From positions 496,001-560,000 of the forward strand of contig NZ_BNAY01000001.1 in NCBI RefSeq assembly GCF_014654365.1: a stretch of DNA of 64,000 nucleotides, written 5' to 3'. Under the pieces are notes generated by a model. It made no database searches. It was not told the DNA's origin and was given only the letters and a program-made list of their open reading frames with translations. This stretch comes from Amycolatopsis oliviviridis (GTDB taxonomy: Bacteria; Actinomycetota; Actinomycetes; Mycobacteriales; Pseudonocardiaceae). This document shows, in pieces, positions 1 through 10,600 of the stretch (the stretch's first letter is position 1; every line of letters begins with the position of its first letter). The translations under genes and the position numbers were made by a program.

Positions 1-882
1 GCCCGCGTGTTCGCCGCGCTCACCGGTTCCGGTGGCGGTCCCGGCGTGGTCATCCGGGAATGGCGCCTGCCACGGGTGCTGGCCGGGCTCGTCTTCGGCG
101 CCGCACTCGGCCTGGCGGGCGCGATCTTCCAGAACATCACCCGCAACCCGCTCGGCAGCCCGGACGTGATCGGCCTCGACGCCGGCGCCTACACCGGCGC
201 GCTGTTCGCGATCACCGTGCTTTCCGGGACGTCGACCCAGCTGACGATCGGTTCGGTGCTGGGCGGGGTGATCACGGCGGCCGTCGTGTACGCGCTGTCG
301 CTCGGTGGCGGGCTTTCCGGGTTGCGGCTGATCGTCATCGGTATCGCGATCAACGCGATGCTGACGGCGCTCAACTCGTGGATCGTGCTGCGCGCCGAAC
401 TCGAGATCGCGATCGCGGCGGTCGGCTGGAACGCCGGTTCCCTCAACGGAGTCGGCTGGGACGACGTCGCCATCCCGTTCGGAGTGCTCGCGGTGCTGTT
501 CGCCGTGCTGTTCACCCGGGCGCCGGCACTGCACCAGGCCGCGCTCGGCGGCGCGCTGGCGGTCACCACCGGTGTCCGCTGGGACCGGCTGCGGCTGGTC
601 CTGGTGCTGATCGGGGTCGGCTGCACGGCCACGGTCACCGCCGTCGCCGGGCCGATCGCGTTCATCGCGCTGGCGGCCCCGCAGATCGGACGACGGCTGG
701 CCCGCACACCCGGCATCGGCCTGCTGCCCGCCGCCCTCACCGGCGCCGTGCTGCTGACCGGTGCCGACCTGGCCGCCCAGATGTTGCTCGCGCCGGAATC
801 GCTGCCGGTCGGTGTGGTCAGCACCGTGATCGGCGGCGGCTACCTGATCTGGCTGCTCACCAAGGAGGTACGGCGCACATGA
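1..882 (+). CDS. FecCD-type iron-siderophore ABC permease (5' end missing)
   Basis: Membrane permease that would move a ferric siderophore across the cytoplasmic membrane with the ATPase encoded next to it. The reading frame is open from base 1, so the start lies upstream of the window. Family members are about 330-350 residues and only 293 are present, so roughly one N-terminal helix is missing. The conserved W-R-L-P-R segment followed by a hydrophobic GAALGLAGAIFQ helix, the N-P-L-G-x-P-D loop and the C-terminal GPIAFIALAAPQIGRRL segment are FecCD hallmarks. The stop overlaps the ATG of the ATPase (ATGA), so the two are translationally coupled. Membership of a siderophore operon is inferred from the NRPS and ATPase that follow. 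Confidence 0.93.
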   Translation, partial: ARVFAALTGSGGGPGVVIREWRLPRVLAGLVFGAALGLAGAIFQNITRNPLGSPDVIGLDAGAYTGALFAITVLSGTSTQLTIGSVLGGVITAAVVYALSLGGGLSGLRLIVIGIAINAMLTALNSWIVLRAELEIAIAAVGWNAGSLNGVGWDDVAIPFGVLAVLFAVLFTRAPALHQAALGGALAVTTGVRWDRLRLVLVLIGVGCTATVTAVAGPIAFIALAAPQIGRRLARTPGIGLLPAALTGAVLLTGADLAAQMLLAPESLPVGVVSTVIGGGYLIWLLTKEVRRT

Positions 883-1655
883 GTGCCCGCTTGACCGCGC
901 GGGAGCTGACCCTGCGCTACGGCGACCGGATCGTTTCGACCCGGCTGAGCCTCGACTTGCCCGACCGTGCGTTCACCGCCGTCGTCGGACCGAACGCGTG
1001 CGGCAAGTCCACCTTGCTGCGCGCGTTCGTCCGGCTGCTGAATCCGGCGAGCGGCGAGGTCGTGCTCGACGGGAAGAGCGTCGGTTCCTTCCACGGCAAG
1101 GGTTTGGCGCGGGAACTCGGGTTCCTGCCGCAGGACCCGGTCGCGCCGGAGGACGTCCGCGTCCGGCAGCTGGTCGCTCGCGGCCGGTTCCCGCACCAGT
1201 CGCTGTTCGCGTCGTGGTCCGAAGAGGACGAACGCGCGGTGATCGAGGCGATGACCGCGGCCGGGGTCGCGGGGCTGGCCGACCGCCCGGTGCAGGAACT
1301 CTCGGGCGGACAGCGTCAGCGCGTGTGGGTGGCGCTCGTGCTCGCGCAGAAGACGCCGTACCTGCTGCTCGACGAACCGACGTCGTTCCTCGACATCGCG
1401 CACCAGTACCAGCTGCTGAACCTGCTGGCGCGGCTGCGCGACGAGGGCCGCACGGTGATCGCCGTCCTGCACGACATCAACCAGGCCTGCCGCTACGCCG
1501 ACCATCTCGTCGCGTTGCGGGAAGGCCGGATCGTCGCCGAAGGCGCGCCCGCCGACATCGTCGACGCGGAGCTGATGAAGGAGGTCTTCGATCTCCCCAG
1601 CGTCGTCGTGCCCGACCCGGTGACCGGAACCCCGATGGTGGTGCCTTCATGCTGA
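879..1655 (+). CDS. Iron-siderophore ABC transporter ATPase (FepC/FecE type)
   Basis: Cytoplasmic ATP-binding subunit that energises ferric-siderophore import. The 258 residues contain Walker A GPNACGKST near residue 38, the signature LSGGQRQRV, Walker B YLLLDEPT and the switch region HDINQA, in the usual order and at family length. The ATG overlaps the permease stop. An upstream GGAGG inside the permease gene (864-868) lies about ten bases before it and acts as ribosome-binding site. Its own stop overlaps the NRPS start by seven bases. The function is well supported by family; the transported siderophore is presumably the product of the adjacent NRPS. Confidence 0.95.
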   Translation: MSARLTARELTLRYGDRIVSTRLSLDLPDRAFTAVVGPNACGKSTLLRAFVRLLNPASGEVVLDGKSVGSFHGKGLARELGFLPQDPVAPEDVRVRQLVARGRFPHQSLFASWSEEDERAVIEAMTAAGVAGLADRPVQELSGGQRQRVWVALVLAQKTPYLLLDEPTSFLDIAHQYQLLNLLARLRDEGRTVIAVLHDINQACRYADHLVALREGRIVAEGAPADIVDAELMKEVFDLPSVVVPDPVTGTPMVVPSC

Positions 1656-4600
1656 CCCTGACCGGAGCCCAGCTCGGGATCTGGACCGCGCAGCGCCTGG
1701 AGCCCGACTCGCCGTACTACGTCGTCGGTGACGTGATCGAGATCGACGGCGACCGGCCGGTCGACCTCGTCGCGCTGGCCGAAGCGATCCGCGCGACCGC
1801 TGAGGAGGCCGACAGCCTGCGGCTGCGCGTCTTCGAGACACCGGACGGGCCTCGCCAGCAGGTGTCAGCGGAACCGTTGCCGTCGCCGGACGTCGTCGAC
1901 CTGCGTGGTGAGACCGATCCGGAGACCGCGGCGCACGCGCGGGTGGCGGCCGAACGGCGCCGGGTCGCCGAGGCGTGCCGCGGCATGCTGGACCGCCCGT
2001 TGTTCGCCCATCTCGTGCTGCGGCTCTCCGAGTCACGGGTGTGGTTCACCCAGCTCGGGCACCACCTGGTGTTCGACGGCTACACCGCGGCGATGCTCGC
2101 CCGCCGGACAGCGGCCCGCTACACCGCTGTGGTCCAAGGCAAGGACGTACCGCCCTCGACGTTCGCCCGGTTCGCCGACCTCGTCGAGGCCGATCGCGAC
2201 TACCGCGCGAGCGAACGCTTCGAACAGGACCGGGAGTACTGGCGTGAGCGGTTCACGCCGTTGCCGGATCTCGACGACGGCGGCAGCACGTCGGGTCCGC
2301 CCGAGCACACGGTGACCGCGCGGTCGGTGCTGCCCGCATCCGACGTGGCACGCCTGCGTGAGCTGGGCAAACGAGCCGGGACGACCTGGGGCGACGCGCT
2401 GATCGCCTGCTACGGCGCCTTCCTGCACCGCGTGCTCGGCTGGAGCGACGTCGTGTTCGCGATGCCGTTGATGTGCCGCGAGGGCGCGGCGCTGCGGACC
2501 CCGGCGATGGCGGTCAACGTGCTGCCGCTGCGGGTCACGGTGCTCCCGGAGGACTCGGGGGCCGCATTGACCGCGCGGGTCGCGGGCGCGCTGAAGGAGA
2601 TGCGCTCGCACCAGCGTTATCGCGGCGAGGGCCTGCCACAGGATCTCGCGGTGCCCGGCGCCGGGGCGCTGCTGCACGGCCGCGGCATCAACCTCAAGGC
2701 CTTCGACCTCAAGCTCGACTTCGCCGGCTCGCACGGCACCATGCGCAATGTCGCGGGCGGACCGCCCGAGGACATGGGCCTGTCCGTGCTCCCGACGTCG
2801 GACGGCGGGCTGCTGCTCGGTTTCGAGGTCGACGCGCGGACCCACGACCAGGCCGCCGTCGACGCCAAGCTGACCGCGCTGCGCTGCCTGATCACCGCGC
2901 TGACCGAGCCGGACGGCCCGGTCGTCGGCGGCGCGGATCTCGTCCCGGCGGGGGAGCGGGACATGCTGCTGGAGGCGTGGTCCACCCCGGCTCCGGACGG
3001 CGAACTCCTTGACGTATCTGAACTTCTCGCTCGGCTCGATCCCGGACAGACCGCTCTGGTGTTCGGTGACAAACGGCTGACCGGCGGCGAACTCGTCACG
3101 CGCGTGCACCGGCTCGCCCGGGCGTTGCGGGCTCGTGGCGTCGGGGCCGACGACGTCGTCGCGCTGGCGCTGCCGCGGTCGGCGGATCTGGTCGTCGCCC
3201 TCCTGGCGGTGCTCGACGCCGGGGCCGCGTTCCTGCCGCTGGATCTCGCCCATCCGGTCGAACGCTTGCGGGAACTGGCCGCCGAAGCCGGCGCGGTGCT
3301 CACCGTGGCCCACGATCCGGAGATCGTGCCGGGGCCGCAGTTGCTGCTCGGCGAGACCGATCTGTCCACACTGGACTCTTCGCCGCTGGAGATTTCCCGC
3401 CACCCGGAGCATCTCGCGTACGTCATCTTCACCTCCGGCTCGACCGGCCGTCCCAAGGGCGTCCTCGGCCGGGTCGGCGGGCTGGCGACGCTGCTGCGTC
3501 ACCACCGCGCGACCACGGTCGCCGAGACCGAACGCGCGGCGGGCAGGCGGCTGCGGGTCGCGCACACCTACTCGTTCGCCTTCGATTCCGCGCTCGATCA
3601 GCTGATGTGGCTGCTGTTCGGGCACGAACTCCACGTCTACGGCACCGACGTCGCCCGTGACGCCGACGAGTTGCTGGCCGCGTTCGCCCGCGACCGGATC
3701 GACGTCGTCGACACCACGCCGTCGATGGCCGCGCCCCTGATCGACGCCGGACTGCTCGCCGGGCCGGACCGGCCCGCGCTGCTCGTCCTCGGCGGCGAGG
3801 CGACGCCGCCCGCGCTGTGGCGCAAGGTCGCGGCGTCCGGTGTCCGCGCCCGCAACATGTACGGGCCGACCGAGGCCACTGTGGACGGTGCCGGATCCTG
3901 GCTGGACGACGGGGAACCGACCATCGGGACCGCCGTCCCCGGCACGGCGGTGCGGGTGCTCGACGCCGCGCTGCGGCCGGCGCCCGCAGGATCGCCGGGC
4001 GAGCTGTACCTCGCCGGACCGCATCTGGCGCGCGGCTACCTCGGTCGGCCCGGCGCGACCGCCGAGCGATTCGTCGCCGATCCGTTCGGCGCGCCCGGAG
4101 AGCGGATGTACCGCACCGGCGACCTCGTGCGCTGGGTCCCCGGCCGCGGGCTGGAGTACCTGGGCCGCCGCGACGGTCAGGTGAAGGTGCGCGGCCATCG
4201 CGTCGAACTCGGCGAGGTCGAGGCCGCGCTGGCCGCCGTCCCCGGGGTGCGCGCGGCCGCCGCCGCGGTGCGCGGGCCGCGACTGGTCGGCTACGTCGTC
4301 GGCGAGGTCGTCCCGGACGCCGTCCGCGCCGAACTCGCCGGGCGGGTGCCGGAGCATCTCGTTCCCGCGGCCGTGGTCGTGCTCGACGCGCTTCCGTTGA
4401 CCTCCAACGGGAAGATCGACCGCGTCGCGCTGCCCGCCCCGCGCGCGGCGGCCGGACGCGCCGCGGCCACCGACCGCGAACGGTTGCTGTGCGCGACCAT
4501 CGCCGAGGTGATCGGGGTCGACGAGGTCGCCGTCGACGACGACTTCTTCGCGCTGGGCGGCGACAGCATCACCGCGATCAGCGTCAGCAGCAGGCTGCGC

Positions 4601-7600
4601 GCGCACGGTCTCGACCTGCGGCCGCGTGACCTGCTGGCCCGTCGCAGTTTCGAGGCCCTGGCCGCGGCGAGCGCCGAGATCGGCGCACCGGCGGACCCGC
4701 CGGACGAACCTGTCGGTGAGGTCCCCGCCCCGCCGATCGTCCGCGCGCTGCTCGATCCGCATCCGGACGTCACGACCATCGCCGGGTACACGCAATGGAC
4801 CGCGATCCGGCTCGACGAGGACCTTCCGCCCGGCCTCCTGACCGAAGGCGTGCAAACACTCCTGGACCACCACGACGTCCTCCGTCTGCATTTAGAGGAC
4901 GAAATGCGGGTCCGGGAACGCGGGGCGGTGAAGGCGTCGGACGTGGTCATCGAGACGACCGGCGAACCGGCCGAGGTCGCGGCGGAACTCGCGAACTCGC
5001 TCGATCTCCGGGCCGGGGTGCTCAAGGTCGCGTTGCTCCCGGATCACCTCGTCATCGTGATCCACCACCTGGCGATCGATGGGGTCTCGTGGCGGATTCT
5101 GCTGCCGGATCTGCGTGCGGCCTGTGCCGGTGAACCGCTCGAACCGGTTGGGACGTCGTGGCGACGGCACGCGCTTCTCCTTGCCGGGCAAGGGACTTCC
5201 GGTGCGCGGCGCGGCGAACTCGACCACTGGCGCGGCGCGCTCGACGGCCCGCGGCTCGGCCACCGTCCGCTCGACCGGACCGTCGACACGGTCGCGACCG
5301 CACGGCGTTCGGTCACCCTCGCGACACCGGAGCAGACCGACGTGGTGCTCACGAGCTTGCCTGCGGCTTACCGCGCCGGGCCGGACGACGTCCTGCTCGC
5401 CGCGCTCGTGCTCGCGCTCCGCTCGTGGCGGGAGGCTCCGGTCGGGGCCGAAACCGTGTCTCTCGAAGGACACGGCCGGGATCAGGACGGCCTGGACCTG
5501 TCGCGCACCGTCGGCTGGTTCACCGCCGAGCATCCGCTGCGTGTCCCCGCCGCCGCGGTGGCCGCGAAGACGGACTTCGACAGCGCGCTCGCGGGCGGTG
5601 ACGCGGCAGGGAAGCTGCTGCGGGCCGCCAAGGAGGCCAAACGTGCGGTGCCGGACAACGGCATCGGCTTCGGCGTCCTGCGCTACCTCGACCCGCTCAC
5701 CCGGGACGAACTCGCCGCCGTCCCGCCACTGGACGTCGTCCTGAACTACCTCGGCCGGTTCGCCGCACTGCCCGGGACGGGCTGGCGGCTACCGGAGGAA
5801 GACCCGTTCGCGGTCACCGAGCCGGACGCGAAGTCGCTGGAACAGGTCCTGGCGCTGAACTGCTTCGTGCGTGAGGACGGCAGCCCCCGGCTCGCCGTCG
5901 AATGGACCGCGGCCAGTGCAGTGCTCGACGCCGAAAGCGTTGAAAAACTTCAAGAAGCTTGGTCGCGAGCGCTGGAAGCGCTGGCCGCGCACGCCGCCCG
6001 GATCGGACCGGACGGCGGGGGTCTCACGCCGTCGGACCTGCCACTGGTCGGTCTCGACCAGGGCGACATCGACGCGCTCGAACGCGCACACCGGGTCGAG
6101 GACGTCCTGCCCGCGACCCCGCTGCAGACCGGGCTTTCGTTCCACACCCTGGCCCGCGGCGCCGAGGACACCGACGTCTACGTGGTGCAGGCCGTCACCC
6201 TGCTCAGCGGCTCGCTCGACGCCGACCGCATGCGCGAAGCCGCGGCGGAAGTGCTGCGGCGGCATCCCGCGCTACGCGTCCACCTGCACACCACCGACGC
6301 GGGCGAGGTCGTCCAGGTCGTGCCCGCCGACGTCACGCTGGACTGGCGGTTCGCGAGTGTGCCGCCGGAAGAAGTCGCCGCCGAGTGCCGTGCCGAACTG
6401 GCCCGCCCGTTCGACCCGGCGACCCCACCGCTGATCCGGTTCCTGCTGCTGACCCTCGGCCCGGACGAACACCGCCTGGTGCTCACCAATCACCACGCGC
6501 TGCTGGACGGCTGGTCGATGCCGCTGGTCGGCCGCACCTTGCTGGCCACCTACGCCGAACTCGGCGGCGGCCCGGCGGCCCCGGTCGCCCCGCCGCTTTC
6601 GGAGTACCACCGGGTGCTCGGCGAACGCGACCCGGACGCGGCGCTGGAGGCGTGGCGCGAGGCGCTGGCCGGACTCGACGAGGGTACGCGGCTCGCCCCG
6701 GCGAGCCTGGAGTCCACTGTGGAGCGTCCGGAACGCGTCATCGTAGAGCTGGGCGGGGAGTTCAGCGAGCGGCTGCGCGGCTTCGCCCGTGCGCGCGGCA
6801 TCACCCCGACCACGGTGTTCCAGACCGCCTGGGGTGTCCTGCTCGCCAGGCTGACCGGCCGCCGCGACGTCGTCTTCGGCTGCCCGGTCTCCGGGCGCCC
6901 GGCCGAGGTCCCCGGTGTCGAGCGCATGATCGGCCAGCTCGGCAGCACGATCCCGGTGCGGGTGCGGTTCGACGCCGCCGACACCGCGGTCACCGTGCTG
7001 GAACGCGTGCACACCGAAAGCGTCCGGCTCTCCGAGCACCATCACGCGGGGCTGCCGGACATCCAGCGCGCGGCCGGCGTCGGCGACCTGTTCGACACGA
7101 TGCTGGTGATGGAGAACTTCCCGCTCTCCAGCCGCGCCCGCACCACGCTGGCACCCGGCCTCGACCTCGTCGGGGTCGACATCACCGACGCCACGCACTA
7201 TCCGCTCACGGTGATCGTGCTGCCGGGCGACGAGTTCACCGTCGGCCTCGGCTACCAGCCGCAGGCGTTCACCCGCGACGAGGCCGAGTCCTACGGCCGC
7301 TGGCTGCGGGCCGTGCTGCACGAGATCGTCACGGATCCGGCGCGGCCGGTCGCCCGGCTGCGCGCGCTCGACGCCGACGAAGAACGCGCCATGCTGCGCC
7401 TCGGCGAAGGGCCGGAACCCCGCCGTGACCGCGGCGGCATGCTGGAGGAGTTCGGCCGCTGGGTCCACGCGACCCCGGACGCCGAAGCCGTCGTGTGCCG
7501 CGACCGGAGCCTGACCTACGCCGAACTGGACCGTCGTGCCAACCGGCTCGCGAACACGCTGATCGAGGCCGGGGTGAAGCCGCAGGACCCGGTCGCGGTC

Positions 7601-10600
7601 CTGCTGCGCCGCGACGTCGACCTCGTGGTCGCGCTGTTCGGCGTGATCAAGGCGGGGGCGGTCCACGTCCCGATGGACCCGGACTACCCGGCGGACCGGC
7701 TGGCCTACATGCTCGGTGACATCGAGCCGGCCGCCGTCGTGTCCACTTCGGACGTCGAGGATCTCCCGGTGATCCATCCGGACGTACTGTCCACTGAGGA
7801 CATCGATCCGTCCGTCCGGCTCAGCGAGGACGCGCTCGCGTACGTCATCTACACCTCCGGCACCACCGGCAAGCCCAAGGGGGTGGCGGTACCGCATCGC
7901 GGCGTCCCGAGCCTGATCGCGTTGCAGGAGGACATCGTCGGGATCGGGACCGCCGAGCGGTACCTGCACTTCGCCTCGACGAGTTTCGACGTCGCCTTCT
8001 GGCAGTTCATGCTGCCGCTGCTGTCCGGCGGCACGTCGGTGATCGCTCCGGAGGAGGTGCGCGTCTCCGGCGACGACCTGCTGGCCTACGCCGCCGAACA
8101 CCGCGTCACCGGGCTCAACCTGCTGCCGTCGTTCCTCTCCGCGATGCCCGACGACGCGACGGTCGACCCGGACGTGTTCTTCGTCGTCGGCGCCGAACGG
8201 CTCGACCCGGAGCTCGCGCGGCGCTGGGGGAACCGGCGGGCGCTGTTCAACGCCTACGGGCCGACCGAGGTCACCATCAACTCGGTCACCTGGCATTACG
8301 ACCCGGCCGACCCCGGCCCGCTGCCGATCGGCCGCCCGGACCCGGAGGTCCGCGCGTATGTGCTCGACGGCGGACTGCTCCCGGTCGGCACCAACGTCAC
8401 CGGCGAGCTGTACCTGGCCGGGCCGAAGCTGGCCCAGGGCTATGTCGGCCGGGCGGCGCTGACCGCCGAACGGTTCGTGGCCGACCCGTTCGGGCCGCCG
8501 GGGGAGAGGATGTATCGCACCGGCGACCTGGTCCGCTGGCGTCCGGACGGCCAGATCGTCTTCCTCGGCCGCGCCGACCACCAGGTCAAACTGCGCGGGT
8601 TCCGGATCGAACTCGGCGAGATCGAGACCACGCTGACCGCGCACGACGACGTGCGCGCCTCGGCGGTGATCGTCCGCGAAGACCGGTTGGTCGCCTATGT
8701 CGTTCCCGTGGACGGCGCCGAACCCGACCCGATCGTCCTGCGCGAGTACCTCGCCGCCGAGTTGCCCGCGTACATGGTGCCGACAGCGTTCGTGGCGCTG
8801 GACCGGCTTCCGCTCGGCCCGAGCGGCAAACTGGACCGGGCCGCGCTGCCCGCGCCGGAGGCCCGCTCCGACGGCGGGCGCGAGCCCGCCACCCCGGCCG
8901 AAGCCGTCCTGCTGCGCGTGGTCCGCGATCTGCTCGGTCCCGACGTCGGCCTGGACGACGGGTTCCTGGACGCGGGCGGGGACAGCATCGCCTCGCTGCG
9001 CGTGGTGTCCCGCGCCCGCCGCGAAGGACTGCACCTGACCGCGCGTGACGTCTTCGAAGGCGGCACGGTCGCCGGGATCGCCGCGCGCTGCGGTGAACCG
9101 GAACGGTCCGAGGAAGCCCACGCCGTCGGGGACGCCCCGCTCACGCCGATCATGCGGGATCTGCTGTCACGCGCGGGAAAGGCGGCCGACGGGTTCTGCC
9201 AGTGGGTCGAGATCTGCGTGCCTTCGGCCGGCGACGTGCGCCGCTGGCGTTCGGTGCTCGACGCCGTCCTCGCCCGCCACGACGTCCTGCGTGCGCACCT
9301 GGTCGAGGACGCGCTGCGGGTCCCGGACGTCGAAGCCGTGACCAGCGCCGACATCCTCACCACCGTCCGGGTGTCCGACGATCCGCGTGCGGTGCTGGAC
9401 GCCCAGGTCGAGCAGATCGTGGCACGGATGGACCCGCGCACCGGGCCGGTGCTGCGGGCGGTGCTGGTGGACGCGGGCGAGGACCGGCCCGGACGCTTGC
9501 TCCTGGTCGCCCATCACCTGGTCGCCGACGCGGTGACCTGGCGGGTGCTGCTCGACGACGTCGAACAGGCCTTCCACGGCAACACCCTGCACCGGCGCGG
9601 GCAGTCCTTCCTGGGCTGGGCGCGATCGCTGCGCGCCGCCGCGACGCATCGAGAGGACGAAACGCCGTACTGGCAGGGAATCGCCGCCGCGCCGGAGGGC
9701 ACACTCGGCCGCACCCGGCTCGATCCGGCGCGCGACACCGTGGCGACCGCGCGGCACCACCGGATCGACGTCGGTGCGGACACCACCCGCGCCGTGCTCA
9801 CCACCCTGCCCGCGGCATATCGCACCGGCCCGGACACCGTGCTGCTGACCGCGCTCGCCCGCGCGGTCGCCGCCTGGCGAGGGACCGAGGCCGATCTGCT
9901 CGTCGCCGTCGAGAGCCACGGGAGGCCGGGACACAGCCCGGACTTCGGGGGCACTGTCGACCTGGCGCAGACCGCGGGCTGGTTCACCGCCGTGCATCCG
10001 GCGCGGATCGCGCCACCCGCCGGACCGTTGCCGGACGCGCTGAGGGCCGTACGCGACCACCTGCGCGCGGCGGGGGACGGCCTCGGCCACGGAATCCTCG
10101 GTGCGCCGGGGCCCCGGCCCGAGATCGCGTGGAACTACCTCGGCCGGTTCCCCGCGCCGCCGGTCACGGAAACCCCCTGGCAGCGGCCACCGGACGCGGA
10201 TCCGCTCGGTTCGGGCGGCGGCGCGGAGATGCCGCTGCCGTACGCGCTGACGGTGAACGCGATGGTTCCCGACGGCGGCACGCTCGGCGTCCGCTTCACC
10301 TGGCCGTCCGCGCTGTTCACCGAGGACGAGATCGTCGTGCTGGGCGGGCATTTCCGCACCGCGCTGGACGAACTCGCCGCCGACGTGCTGGGGCCCGGCG
10401 AGGTCATGCCGCTGACGCCGTTGCAGGAGGTGATCCTGCGCGAGTCCCGGGCGGCGGGCGACGCCGACCCGTATCCGGTGCAGGCCGCGTTCACGCTGTC
10501 CGGTGACCTCGACGTCGAGGCGCTGCGGGCGGCGGCGGCCGCGCTGGTCCGGCGGCAGCCGAACCTGGGCGCCGTGTTCCCGCCGTCGCACGAGGTCCAG

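Noticed and set aside
60..878. Long open frame running out of phase through the permease gene into the ATPase frame
   Set aside because: The encoded text is Arg/Pro-rich and repetitive, the shadow of a high-GC gene in another frame. The genuine ATPase starts at 879.
998..1648. Upstream extension of the NRPS frame by 217 codons
   Set aside because: It overlaps the ATPase gene out of frame and has shadow composition. The first C-domain motif begins right after the ATG at 1649.
2033..4891. 950-codon antisense open frame opposite the NRPS
   Set aside because: High-GC antisense frames of this length are common opposite large NRPS genes. Composition is Arg/Gly/Gln-rich with no recognisable domain.
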